NCBI GenBank assembly: GCA_009103225.1 | Contig: RHPI01001428.1 | Location: forward strand, 281,316-345,315 | Direction of reading: 5' to 3' | Length of the DNA: 64,000 nucleotides | Source: Chlorokybus atmophyticus | Taxonomy: Eukaryota; Streptophyta; Chlorokybophyceae; Chlorokybales; Chlorokybaceae | Part shown: positions 23,665-35,233 of the stretch, piece after piece | How positions within the stretch are numbered: the first letter of the stretch is position 1 | How the letters are laid out: each line of letters begins with the position of its first letter | Translations under genes and position numbers: made by a program | Notes under the pieces: generated by a model | The model's input: only the letters and a program-made list of their open reading frames with translations | Databases searched by the model: none | Told to the model about the DNA's origin: nothing

Positions 23665-25923
23665 ATGACAAACGGCTCCACTGACACCCCCTTGCCCAAG
23701 AAACCCCTCCTCTGTATTTGCGGCGTGTTTTTCGCAAACGCGTTCAGCAACAATGTGCTGTTTCCGTTTGCCGGTTTCATGGTGGCAGACTTCCACGTGG
23801 CACACCAGATGTCAGAAGTTGGCTACTATGCTGGTTGGCTAGCAAGCGCATACAATATTGGGACCCTGCTGTCTTCATTCTTTTGGGGGTAAGCCTTGAA
23901 CAACTTTGTATGATGTGTTGGAGATATATCTGTTAGTCACGTCCACTCTTGATGCCTCGCAGGTGGTTTTCCGATCGCATTGGTCGGCGCCCTGTACTGC
24001 TGTTTGGTTTGATCTCGAACGCAATCTGCATGCTGCTCTTTGGTTTTAGCAAAACGTTTGCTATGGCGGTCACTGCACGCTTCCTAAACGGCTTGTTATC
24101 CGGGGTTGTTGGTGTTGGCAAGACCGCATTGTCCGAGATCAGCGACTCCTCCAACCAAGCCAAAGGGTAATACCTTTGCACGCATTGGACGCTGCAGCCT
24201 TTGTAGATGTGTGCGTGTGCTTGCAAACCTCTGGTTGTTCACCACAGTGGCACATAACTTATTATGTGTGCAGGTTCTCTGTCATTGGCGTGTGTTGGGG
24301 TTCTGGCTTGCTCATAGGCCCGTCCATTGGAGGGTTTCTCTCTCAGCCAGCGGAGAAGTTTCCCTCTTCCAGTCTCTTCGCAGAGGGCACCCTCTTCAAC
24401 ACATTTCCTTACGCCCTCCCGTGCTGCATCGGAGCTGCAGTCTCCCTCATATTCGTGTGCTGCATATTTGCCTTCCTGCCTGAGACCAAAGGCTGGCTGA
24501 GTGCACCCGTACACGACACAACAGATGTAGCAACTGAGAAACAGGCTGGTCATGAGCTCCAAGCCCTGTCGCCTGCTGTTGAAAATGGCAAACAACCTTC
24601 TCCTCGTTGTTTCACTGTTACCGACGATGATGAGGATGAGGATGCCGGGTCGACGGTCGCCATTGGTGGTAGCAAGCAGCAGACCAAGCCAAGTGATGTT
24701 GACAAGAGTGTTGTAGCCCCGTCCGAATGCAAGCAAGAGGAGGCGAAGCTCATTTTGCCAAGGTGGATGAGAAGGCTAAGTAATTTGCTCTCACGCGATC
24801 GCGGTTACCAGCAGCTGGCAGCGGATGAACTTGACAGCAAGCCATCAGCGCACAATGCGTCTGGCTCGGTTGCTGTTGATGCAGAGGCGGGCGTCAGACG
24901 TCGCAGGGCGTCGCTCTGGGAAGAGACTGAGTCAGGTGAGTGTGTGTTGCACTGCACGAGCGTGCACGAGGCTGGCTTTAACATGAACCAATGCTTGGAC
25001 AGTCATACCAATCCTGCTCTATTTCGTTTCTGGCCTCACCTTCTCTGCCTTTGATGAGGTATGGCATGGGTTTTCCGACTTTGGTTCTTGGCCAAGGCCA
25101 TTGCGCCACTGAACTAGACGAATGACAAGCTGTGCAGCCACTGATGTGCTTTTCACAATTGTTATAGACATACCCTTTGTGGTCTTTGACGGACTATGGC
25201 GATGGGGGTCTGAGCTTCAGAAGCGAGCATGTTGGCATGACGCAAACCATAAGCGGCTTCTTCTTGGTACGCTGCAACAATAACTTGTAAACATGATGGC
25301 TCTGCCTCCCGGCAAAACTTGGCTCTTATCGCGCGCGCTCTATGTATATGTTCTGCAGATTCCCTTCCAGCTGCTGGTATATCCACGAGTCTGCAAGAAG
25401 TTCGGCGCATTGACCACAACGCGAGCCGGGTTCTTTTGTGCTGCGCTTTTAGCCAGCTCGTTTCCCATTATACACACGATTGCCTCTGCACCAGCAGCCC
25501 GCGTGCCTGTTGCTGGTATCGGCATGGTCTTGCGCAGGTAACCCCACCTGCTTCACTGTTCAAAAGTGTTTATGTATGCTTAGCACTGCACTAACACTAC
25601 GTGTCGTTTGACTTCGTTGCAGCACCATGTCAATTTGCATTTTCACATCCATCTTCATCCTCATTACAAACGCGGTGAAATCCATGGATCACATGGGCGC
25701 GGTCAATGGCATTGCGCAGACGGTAGTTGCGATGAGCCGTGCCGTCGGACCAACACTCGGCGGCAGCATATACGCCTGGAGCATCTCCGGCAGCCAACAC
25801 GTTTTCCCCCTAGATTACCACATGGCGTTCTTGTTGGTGGGAACCATCCACTGCCTCGGGCTGCTGCTCACACTCAAGCTTACCCATGCCATCGATAACC
25901 GTAGCAACGACAATCAGACTTGA
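23665..25923 (+). CDS. MFS transporter of the zinc-induced-facilitator-like (ZIFL) type
   Basis: Seven exons (23665-23888, 23963-24166, 24274-24935, 25003-25058, 25168-25266, 25359-25537, 25623-25923) sum to 574 residues with every phase correct. The N-terminal half shows the MFS signature between TM2 and TM3, WFSDRIGRRPVLLFG, and LNGLLSGVVGVGKTALSEI, a ZIFL-type TM4 region. The motif FAFLPETKGW ends TM6. A cytosolic loop of about 150 residues follows, rich in Ser and acid (TDDDEDEDAG) with a basic end (VRRRRAS), then six more membrane segments ending GTIHCLGLLLTL. Plant relatives move metal chelates, organic acids, auxin or potassium across the vacuolar or plasma membrane; the substrate here is unknown. 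The long central loop is larger than I expect for the family and may be regulatory. Confidence 0.85.
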
Positions 25924-26555
25924 GGTCTTCATAGGGCTCACTGTGAGCCAGCTGTTCAGCGATTGTGGTTGCTAGACACTGCACCATCGTGTGCTGTTGC
26001 TGCTGGGGCGCTGCGCCGCGCACTGGACATTAGCCATGCTGCGCGCAGAGACGCATGTAGGGTGAGTACTTGGCATTACGGAACTGCAAGCGCGGAGAAA
26101 CTGGTATACCAGGTGTGCATTACAGCTGGTAACCTTGCTGCCTTCATAAACGTAACTTCGGAGGATACGTAGTTTACCGTCACTGGCGACCAAGGCAGCT
26201 ACCATTTGCGGGCTTTGGACACCTGGTGTGCACATTGCACGCCAGTCATAGGTGGTGATAAGGTTGACAATAAAGAAATTAACCTAGTTGGGCAACCTTC
26301 TGCTGCTATCGCATGTTGGGAACGCACATTGGTGACATGCGTTATCTCTCGACTTCAATCATGAGTTACTTGGTGATTTGCGGCCAGCTGGTAACTACAT
26401 GTAGGGCAGGGTTCATAATTAACCAAACATCATTGATAACACAGCGCAACGGAGTGCTACCTCTCAATGAAGTTTCCCGGCGGTGTTGTGGCTAGCGTCG
26501 TGCTGCTGGTGGCGGTGGGGTAGGGGATGAAGGGGTCGGTGGCAATCCTACCTTC
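25924..26555. other. Intergenic, nothing recognised
   Basis: The 3' flank of the MFS gene; no gene or clear repeat. Confidence 0.45.
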
Positions 26556-26963
26556 TTACACGCAGCACCTGCTGGTAAAGCCGCATGAAACCTCCGCCGC
26601 CACTGCTCCACTCCTTGTACCGCTGAAATGTACTGTGACACACAAGCGCATCACGTGTTGAAAGTCCTCTCCTAGCGTGCCATGTGTCTCCATCACTAGC
26701 GGGTAGAAGGTGTCCGCGGGTTGAAGGTCGCCATGCTTGCGCCGCTTTGCTGCCTCCACTGCTCGCACCGCCACGCTCAAGCGATTGACACATGTTGTGA
26801 CAATGACATCCAAGAGCATTTTCGTGTCACGGCCGGCCCAATGCTCGGATGCCACCAGAGGCATCGTCCCTATGACTCCCGCGCGCGAATGTGCTTGAAC
26901 TCTTAATTTGCAGCGGTTGACGGCAAAACCAGCCTTCAGAGCAAAGCGTACACCTCGTCGCAC
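26556..26963 (-). mobile_element. Possible non-LTR retroelement remnant (reverse transcriptase C-terminal part)
   Basis: A 135-residue frame holds AKRRKHGD, TFYPLVMETHGTLGEDF and a Cys/His-poor tail. The pattern (K-x-Y/H, then F-x-P-LV-x-E-T-x-G) is typical of the segment after the reverse-transcriptase domain in LINE-like elements. There is no start, no YxDD motif and no second ORF, so at most a fragment survives. Identification rests on one short motif. Confidence 0.35.
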
Positions 26964-27458
26964 AACACATCAAAAATCATTGATCATGTTGGCATGCCCA
27001 GCGGTTGCGAGTGCACATGCAGCTGCCTGCTGCTAAGTGTGCATGCTTGCATGATGTTTTCCTCTACCCTATGCTTGCCTCGTGCTAGTCCCAAGTTGGG
27101 ACTCCCAAGAGAGAGTAGTTGCTCGATTTGATCAATGCATTGCTGTGCGCTATTACTTTCTTTGAGGCTTCTAACATTGTGCTGATGATGGCTGTGTGGA
27201 CAGACCTTTGCGCTGAGCAGGTGCATGCACTACACTTACACGCCTGCAAGCACTAGGCCAGACCTGCCGGTGGCCTGGCGCTGCTATGCACAGAGTTGAG
27301 AGAAATTTTTCTCAACTCACGTGAGGCGACGCGAAACCGGATCGTTTTTTAGCCAGTTTGACCGAGCCAGTTCCTTCCCTCGCATCACCTGATCCAGGTC
27401 CGATTCCGGACGGTGCTCTCGAGCGTCCACGTCAGCTTAAGGGTCAGACAGAGATGAG
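26964..27458. promoter_or_regulatory. Upstream region of the MBL-fold gene
   Basis: About 500 bp without a gene. Just before the start at 27459, an out-of-frame ATG at 27454 opens a short overlapping upstream frame that could lower translation of the main frame. Confidence 0.35.
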
Positions 27459-29643
27459 ATGTCAGCTGGCGTGCCACTGGGCATGTCTCTGCGAACAATG
27501 GCGGCGGCGGTAGTGTCGACGGCAAGGGCAGTGCCTTCTGCTGCGGTCAGGAGTGCTGCGGCAGCGAGCTGCAGTAGCAGCGGAAGGAGCAGCTTTAGTG
27601 CTAATAACAGCAGGCGGGATCAGCACAAGCAGAAGGCGTTTGCTTCGTCTTGCTTTTCGTCCTCTTTTGCAGGACAGCAACTTGTAGCGAGGTGAGTATG
27701 CTGCTGTGATAGTTAGATTGGTCATGGCTGTTTGCTCAGTGGCAGTGGAGTTGATGATTGACGTTGTTTGCATCCATGCACAGAGCTGCCCCTTCTCCCC
27801 TGCGGCCAAGGCAGCCGTCTGCAAGCGTCACCACGTGCGCAGTGCAGCAGACTGAGAACATGCAGGCTGAAAGCATGCAGGCAAGAGCCTTGTCGCTTTT
27901 GTGTTTGTACTTTGATATGTTTGCGTATCTGGGGCGCGGGAAAAGGGGGGGGGGGGGGGTCTTGTGGTGCTTGTGTGTGGTCGGTGTTTACGTAATTGCA
28001 NGGGGGGGGGGGGGTCTCTTGTGGTGCTTGTGTGTGGTCGGTGTTTACGTAATTGCACGTATATTCAAATTCGCGTCGTCATCACAGTTTACGCAAGGCG
28101 TGTCTCGGTTATGATGCCATGTACTGGAACGAAACCACAGATGCTGTAAGGTCACACAGTTAGCTTGCCGTTGGTTAGTTCTCACCCAACTATGCATCAC
28201 TTGCAGCTTTCAACTAACGGGCAGAAGGAGTCCCCACTGCAGGTCACGTACTTGGAGGTGGGCGGTTTTGACACAACATGTACTCACAGCTGTTGCATTT
28301 GTGCTTGTTGAATCCTCACTCACTACCAATTCAACTACCGATTATACCAACACAGAACAATGGGTGGATATGGGAGGTGGGCGGCGTGCGCATCCTCGTG
28401 GACCCATGGCTCGAGGACGCCCTCGACTTCGGCATCCCCTGGTTCTACAAAGCTTTCAAGAAGAAGCTCCGCTCGTACGGAGTAAGTAGTGATAGATGTG
28501 CACGCATGCATGTGCGCGGGCATGTGCGTGTATGTGCACATATGTCTTTGTGTCATGACTACCTGGCTGCCTCTCTCAACCCCACTCAGCTCCCCACTCT
28601 CGTTTTCAGATCAAGGACCTCCCGCCGGTGGACCTGGTCCTCCTCACGCAGTCCCTGGACGACCACGCTCACATGAAGACCCTCGTCCCGCTCTCCCAGG
28701 TGCGCCCGGACCTCCCGGTCCTCACTGTGCCGAGCGCCGTTGAGAAGCTCAAGAAGACCTCATTCAAGAATGTAAGTGTTGGATCAACACAAATTTGACA
28801 ATCGGTATGTTATGGTGTCATCATCAACCTCCTATCAATGATACACTACGACACAATTAAGCAAACATGAGAGCGCGCGCACGCACGTGTGTGCGTGTGC
28901 GAGCGCACGTCCATCAGTGGGTGCGCGCGTGCACTGACACACACATGCACATGTGTGCGCGCACACGCCCATACACACGCATACACGCAGGTGAGGGCCA
29001 TACCGATTGGGGAGGAGGTGAGGTTGACAGACAACGTGACGGTACGCGCGACGACGGGGGCACTTGTCGGGCCGCCCTGGCAGAAGCAGGAAAACGGGTA
29101 TGTCATTACCACCACGACACCGGAAACCTTCTCGATGTACTATGAGCCGCACTGCATGTATGACGAGAGTGAGCTCAAAGACACCCGCGTCGACGTGGTA
29201 AGCAGGGATGTTGTTACTGTCGTCAGGCATGAGAACACGCACATGCACACGTACACATATGTAGATTCACGATACTCATGTGCGTGGGTGTTCATGCAGT
29301 CACGTACATACTGCGCATAAGCAAAAGCATTGAAGTCAGTCTCTGTTGATGACTCGTCGTGTGCACTTTGCAGGTGATTACTCCAATAGTGAGTCAGGAA
29401 CTGCCGTTCTACACGCTTGTGGCGGGTGGCGAGAAGGCGGCGAGGTTAACGAAGCTGCTTGGTGCTAAGTATGTGGTGCCCTGCTTCAATGCGGACATGG
29501 AGGCCACTGGCATCCTTAATGTCGTAGTTAACAGCATAGGTGACGCCGACAAATTTACAAAGTACCTAAGGGATGCTGGCTCGGACGCGCGCATTGTACG
29601 CCCCGAACCCGGTGAACCTTTTGCACTGCCCCTGCGAGAGTGA
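27459..29643 (+). CDS. Plastid-targeted MBL-fold protein with altered metal site
   Basis: Seven exons (27459-27691, 27784-27880, 28207-28257, 28356-28481, 28610-28771, 28991-29197, 29374-29643) give 381 residues. The first 75 or so are rich in Ala, Ser and Arg and poor in acid, typical of a chloroplast transit peptide. The mature part reads VTYLE-NNGWIWEVGGVRILVDP, then LDFGIPWFY, TQSLDDHAHMKTL, VGPPWQKQENGY, YYEPHCMYDE and a final Ig-like strand order of the beta-lactamase fold. It matches a plant chloroplast family of unknown reaction. The usual THxHxDH motif is TQSLDDH, so two metal-binding His are replaced by Gln and Leu; Asp and the last His remain. Intron 2 (from 27881) has a GC donor, AG/GCAAGA, and contains the N at 28001. 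Confidence 0.85.
27945..28058. repeat. Duplication around the N at 28001 (intron 2 of the MBL gene)
   Basis: A poly-G run followed by TCTTGTGGTGCTTGTGTGTG and TCGGTGTTTACGTAATTGCA occurs before and again after the single N at 28001. The two copies differ by only a couple of bases. The poly-G tract is a likely cause of an assembly break. Confidence 0.85.
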
Positions 29644-30697
29644 TTGTGTGGTTGTTGCAATCAGGTGGAAGGCAGTTGAGCTTGTGTATATTTGAAACAT
29701 GTTGAGAAGCACATAGTTTTGGGACTTAGGATGTGCCTTCGAATGGGTGGGTGTAAAGCCATTGCGGATGAATGTGTGCAAATTGTGTCTAGTTGTGTGT
29801 TAGGCAACGTTGATAACATTGATGTCGTGCACACTCTGTTAGGGTAGTGAAGTTAGAGGTAGCACATACCGTGTAACCTGGCTGTGTTGAACGCAAGGTT
29901 GTGGTAAGTGTGCATGCTGTTAGAATTGACATGACTGCTTGCATGTGCGGCATGACAACATACCGCAACAGAGTGCGTATACAACTATATGCTAGCATGT
30001 GCAGCTGCCTACCCAATACACTCAGCTGGCGCATTGGCACCCCCATACTTATCTGTATGCATAATTGATATGCGCATGTTGCTTATTGGGCATGTATGTA
30101 CGCAATACTCAATCTAGTGTGGTGTGGAGTCACAACTGCGTCAGGAACCTACGGCCTGTTTCGACAAGTGCGCCAGCCATGGATGCAGGCGATGCAAGTG
30201 GCATCCACAGCCTGTTGTGTCTCTTCTAAGTAGGCAGGCGTTGGTGGTGCTGGTACACACATTGTCGCAGATGCTAGCACTGTCTGTCGTGTTGGTCATT
30301 GTCAACATAAACCGCAAGTCGTATAATACAGTATGCAAGGATTCGTGCACAAATTGCAAGCCCCATCAATGTCAGCCAATGTAGTGCAACATAACAGTTC
30401 GTGGGGTATACCACAACAACAGGCAATCACCCGTGCAACACTTGTATCAAGCACTGTTACAACTCTTCGCAATGCATGCCAGTGTGGCTTGTCCGCGCAA
30501 CAGGGTAACTCAGTCCACTACAGCAGCTGTAACGTACATTCACTATCATGTCACCTCGTGCTTTGTTTGCGTATGGGGAGTGCATGTGCATCCCTATACA
30601 TGTTTGATACACACATTGTGCGGTGAAACAACAAGCCTGGTGTAATCACTCACTCACAAAAGAGGCGTTGTGCGCACATCACGACATCTACCCCTGT
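29644..30697. other. Intergenic between convergent genes
   Basis: One kilobase between the 3' end of the MBL-fold gene and the 3' end of the MPLKIP-like gene. No coding frame could be supported. Confidence 0.5.
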
Positions 30698-32185
30698 TCA
30701 TTGCTGCGCTGCATCTGGCATGACAGTTTCTGGCACTACATCACAGTCAGCACCAAAGTGCATATGTGAAGCAGCAACACTCGTGTCACCTCGTCCAGTC
30801 TCCACATCCTCTTGCACACGCGCCTTGTCATCAGAATCGGGCCACCACTGCCGGCTTTGGCTTGTGGACTTGGGAGAAGACTTGGGGGAAGACTTGGGGG
30901 AAGACTTGGAGGAAGACTTGCGCGGTGACTTGGGTGATTTTGGAGACTTGGGAGGTGTCTTGGGCCTCTTCTTTCTCTCGAGCGCGGCCCACGGGTTTTC
31001 CAACATGGACTTCTTGAAGTACACGTGCATGTCAGACCCGCCCCCTGTGCGCGGGGCTTTCGGCCCTCGGCCTCTGCTGGCAAAGTTTTTACTGCTTTGC
31101 CAACCGCCTCTCTGCTGTGCAATGTGACCAGCTTGTGGTCGTGCATGACCATAATAGCCTGGCGATGATGGTGGTGGTGGTGGGTGTTGTTGTTGTTGGT
31201 GCAACAAAGGAGGCCTGAACATCATCGGTGGAGGTGGTGGGAAAGGGTGCTGATGAGGCGGGATGAAGCCACCGCGAGGCGCGTAGCGCGGTTGAAAATG
31301 TGGCCGTTGATGTTGGTAATGTGGTTGTTGTTGGCGATGTTGTGGTGTAAATGCACCGGGAGACTGGTTGGCGGGGTAGTCATTGCTGTTGGTTTGCGGG
31401 TTGTATGCGGGTGGTAGAGCTTGTGCAATGGGGGTTGCGGCGTAGCTCGTGCGCTGTTCGCGCTGCACTGTAGACAGCGGATTGCTGTAGAATGTGAAGT
31501 TTGTCCTCGTGCTTGTGCTAGGCGCTTCTGCGGCTTCCGCCAGAGGGTTGAGCATATGCGAATTAGTTGCTGTAGGAAGACCTCCACCAGACTGGTCCTG
31601 CGCAGGTCAATATGAGTGTGTCAACAATTGTCACCATAGAGACCAAAGAGACGAAGCACAAGCAGGCACACACAGGCACACGCACACAAGCCAGCCAGTA
31701 ACACTGTGAAATGTGGCGCTCAGGCACTGCTACAGCCACTACCTCACAAAGCAATGCAGAGATTCGTGGCATTGCACCTGACAAGACTGCGCTTTGTGAC
31801 TGTGGAACCCTGCTTGATGTCATGCTCTTTGCGGCTACAGTGCAAGCGGCAATTCTTATTAACCGTGAGCAGCATTTGTAGACTTTGCACGCTCATGCTG
31901 CCAAGCATTTAACACAGAACAAGACAACAGCATACACGCAACGTCAAGCCTCTGCTTGATAGGAGCCAACTGTGCTTATTCAACACGAAGAAAGGACAAA
32001 GCAACAGACACTCGACTAGCTATACTGTTGAACATGAATTATCGGCTTTCACCTGCTTGCATGCAAGCAATTCGTTGTAACAACATATATGAGACAGATG
32101 TTATCCCGAGTTTTGGCCTTGCCTGCGCTGCTTCGCTACGCATTGCCATCAACCGCTGCCGCCTCTCCGCCGCTCCTTCCTCCAT
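30698..32185 (-). CDS. MPLKIP/TTDN1-like proline- and glycine-rich protein
   Basis: Two exons: 32185-32123 (21 codons, MEEGAAERRQRLMAMRSEAA) and 31597-30698, giving 320 residues. The intron uses a GC donor (GCGCAG/GCAAGG). The first half is a Pro/Gln/His-rich, disordered region with PPPPP runs and RGG-like pieces. At about residues 214-228 lies YFKKSMLENPWAALE, the short conserved motif of the MPLKIP (TTDN1) family; human MPLKIP is linked to non-photosensitive trichothiodystrophy and to mitosis and splicing. The tail has tandem SPK/SSPK repeats, possible sites for proline-directed kinases, encoded by a GACTTGGGGGAA-type DNA repeat (30869-30920). Molecular function is poorly known in the whole family. 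The open stretch upstream of the ATG (to about 32540) is repeat-rich and was not included. Confidence 0.65.
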
Positions 32186-33526
32186 AGCAACGACTCCCCT
32201 TGCTCTTCCTCCAACCCCTCCGCCTCCTCCTCCTGCTCCTCCTCTAGCTCCTCTTCCCGCACCGACCACCCTCGCCGCCAGCGCTTGGCCACACCTACGC
32301 ATAGACAGCCCGGCAGAGCGTGTCCCCCTGCTCCCCCACCGGCGGCGCAGACACGGCAGGTGACAGGGCGGCCACCCCCAACGGCAACGACGACCACAGC
32401 GACAATGACGGCGACGACGACAACACCACACTGCTGGTTAGCCGGCAACTCTATCAGCAGGTCGTTGCCGTCGTCATCGGCGGCAGCGGCGGCGGCGGTG
32501 CCGGACAGGACGAACAACTTCAAGGCATCAGGCCGCATACGTATCACTGAACGCACAATATGAGCAGTGCTTGAATCTGTGTGCATGTTGTGGTGCTGTG
32601 GTTGTATTTGCGCAGGAAAGGACGGGAACGCAGCGCATGGAGCTTGGGTACAAGGGGTGCATTGTGTGCACAAGACAGCCAGCCAACTCGAATAGCAAGC
32701 CGAACAACAGCTCTCTGGCGACATGTCATGCAAGCATGCACTCCGTTCCTACACTCAAATTCCTACATTCAAACAGTGATTGTCAGTCAATGGTTCAAAA
32801 GGAGATCCTCGCGGCAAACAACCACACAGGCGTGAGCAACTTACAGGGACACTTCATGATAAGCAGCAACCAGACGCGCGCACGCAAGCAAGGGGTCCAG
32901 CCACAACGTCTTGAAAGCTACATGCAATGGTAGGGTGGGGCCCCTTGCTTGAACCGTCAGCAGGAGTTACGAAAGCTACGACGACGGTTCAAAGGACATG
33001 CCCCTTAGAACTAACCACATATGTATATAATAGAGGAACTTCAGTAATACGCAAACAGATGCGCGAATGCAAGCAATGGGCCAACCATACTGAGGAAAGC
33101 TGCATGCATGATTGAGGGTGGACCCCCTTGCATGAACCAGTCAGCAGGAATTGCACAAGCCATGACATCACAGCAACATAGACACAAGCTGCATTTCCTG
33201 CATTGAACTACAGCCGTAACGAACACGGCAGATCAAGACGAAACGCCATGTACCGGACACAAGTACTGCGCTGGAGCAGGTGTTTAAAGTAGCCCAAAGC
33301 TCACAATGTAACACCGAGACAACGCTGGCACAGAGTGGACAACAAGATGAGGTTGAACAGCAGATTAGGAGTGTAATACCGACGAAGATTGTTGGTGGCC
33401 TATAGACGGCAGGCCGTTGCCACTTAGGGCACATGCCCTTGCGGCAAGCGTGTGGACTTGGCGAGAAGAATGAGCAGGAGTAGAATGTACAAGGAGTGTG
33501 GTGCGAGGTGCTGTTGCCAAAAAGAC
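32186..33526. other. Intergenic: trinucleotide-rich block and a diverged repeat pair
   Basis: From 32190 to 32510 the DNA is dominated by CTC, GAC, ACA and GGC-type trinucleotides, open in several frames on both strands; this is low-complexity and I do not call a gene. One minus-strand piece (DALKLFVLSGT and DDDGNDLLIELPANQQ, about 32540-32430) looks more protein-like and could be an unplaced 5' exon. Confidence 0.4.
32871..33161 (+). repeat. Diverged direct repeat of about 100 bp, period about 185 bp
   Basis: About 32871-32976 and 33056-33161 share the same order of blocks: CAGA-CGCG-CGCAAGCAA, a GAAAGCTACATGCA-like block, a GGGTGG-CCCCTTGC-TGAACC block and GTCAGCAGGA. Roughly three quarters of positions match by eye. 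Origin unknown. Confidence 0.6.
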
Positions 33527-35233
33527 TCACACCAATTTGGGGGAATGGCGTTGGATCCGATGAGGTAGTTTGCTGATCTCGATGTTGTGGGTTTCGTTAT
33601 CAATGCACAGCTCCTTCCTCAAGGCGTCCAGCATCTGCAGTCGCTCCCACGTGAGCGTGGGAGCTTGGGTGTGAAATGTTTTCAGCACGGCGCCATACGC
33701 CTCCAGCTGCTGCACGGCAAGAGGCCTCTTGTCTGCAACATAGTTTGTTGAAGCCGCATTACGCCGCTTCCTGGCGGACTCCTGCTTGGACGGCAACTCA
33801 AAGGCCCTCGCATAGCTCGTCCGCCGCTTGCGTGGCGTGTCCCTCTCAGTTGCATGTACAGGAGCCGCCAATGCATGCGCGGGAACCGCTGCGTGTGGTG
33901 ACAGCGACCAGGGTGACAGAAGTGTGGGGATATGTAACTGCAACCACAAACCACTACTCAATCATTGACAGAAGTTGATTGGCAACAAGGGTGCTTACGC
34001 TTACCAACTCGTCTGAAGCTTCACTTGAGAATGCTGGCATCTCTTCCAGCTGCGGCTCACCAGACTGCCCTGGTATCAGTAAAACGGGGGTTCCTGCCCT
34101 GCATAGAAGAGTGGCAGTGTTGTCCTCAGGGGGAAGTCCCTTGCGTGCTCGATACTCGGCCAGTTGAGAGGGTGTGACATAAGGCAGTTCGGGTGGTGAG
34201 CGCTGCAGTATAGCGTTGTGTAAGAGAAAACGCAGAGTGGGTTTGGGTCAGCCCGCAGCGAGGATGTCGTAGACAAGCAGGATGCACTTACTTGGTATAC
34301 GCGGTGCCATGCGCTGACTCCCACAACTGCATTGTTCGCCCACTCGATGCGAGGCCGAATGTGGGGAGGCTCGAAACACATGTACTCAATAGTTGCAGGG
34401 AAAAAGACCCAGTACTTGCCGTCTGCATGCAAAATGTGCAGTCTGGGGACGGGCTCGTTGCAATGGAGGTGCATGTGTGACATGCAACCGGCTTAGCATG
34501 CATTGAAGCATCTGTTATTGCATGCAGCCTGCCATATTGTCAAGGCTCTTGCAATACCGCGACGCACAGAGCAAGCCCTGCTCAACACAATCACCTGCAA
34601 ACCGCTCTTTGACCACCCCTTCCCACCATGAGTCCATGTAATACGCTTCAACAGCATCAGCTTCCTTCCATTGCTGTACAGATAACGGTACAAGTCAAAC
34701 AGCAGACTAGTCACAATGTGCACACAGAGAGACTCCACCGAACTCAGATGAAATCTTGCCAATGAAAGCTTGCTTGTTCTACACAGCAACTCAAACCCGC
34801 GCAGCATGCAGCTGCCATGCTCTCACCTGTTGAGAGACATCAGTCTGGGGAGGCCGCGGCCTCACGTTCTCGTGCAGCGCCGCCTCCACCTGCAGCGGGC
34901 TAGTGTCCTCCTCGCTCTCATGAATGTCGCAATACTGTACCCTGTACTCTGTTCTGAGCACCTCTAGAACCTACAAGCCACAACGAGACAATGTGCACCT
35001 CAAGGCGTTGCAACTCTCGTGAAGGGACCACCCAAATGCTTTTCGGTTTGCTGGAATGACATGATCAAGGTTGAACAACTTGAAACTGGTTACTGATTGC
35101 ATACAGAAGACTGTAGGTATATAAACTGTAGGTATATAATCTGTTTGAGTCTCCGCACCGTGCATGTGAACCACGCTCCATAGTACCCGGCCTCTCGGAC
35201 CGTCACTTCCGCCTCTTGGCCAGGCTGCAGCAT
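33527..35233 (-). CDS. Agenet (Tudor-like) and ENT domain protein
   Basis: Six exons (35233-35159, 34970-34827, 34673-34595, 34422-34292, 34202-34005, 33937-33527) give 345 residues, all in phase. Two Agenet modules come first: residues 1-73 (QPGQEAEV, GYYGAWFTCTV, YRVQYCDIHE, NVRPRPPQ) and about 74-143 (WKEADAVEAYYMDSWWEG, KYWVFFPATIEY, HIRPRIEW). After a linker with basic clusters (PRKRR, ARKRRN), the C-terminal part (about 280-330) is an ENT domain: LEAYGAVLKTF, LTWERLQMLDALRKEL, CIDNETHN. Agenet modules of this kind read histone marks, and ENT domains, first seen in EMSY, dimerise and bind chromatin partners. Plant EMSY-like proteins, as I know them, have ENT first and Agenet after; here the order is reversed. 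The ATG at 35233 was chosen because no upstream in-frame ATG exists. Confidence 0.8.

Noticed and set aside
30124-30384. Short frame in the intergenic region after the MBL-fold gene
   Set aside because: No coding character on inspection; similar frames occur on the opposite strand.
32149-32733. 194-codon minus-strand frame upstream of the MPLKIP-like gene
   Set aside because: Mostly encoded by trinucleotide repeats (GAG, GCC, GTC) that keep several frames open. The MEEGAAERR start in another frame is better supported.
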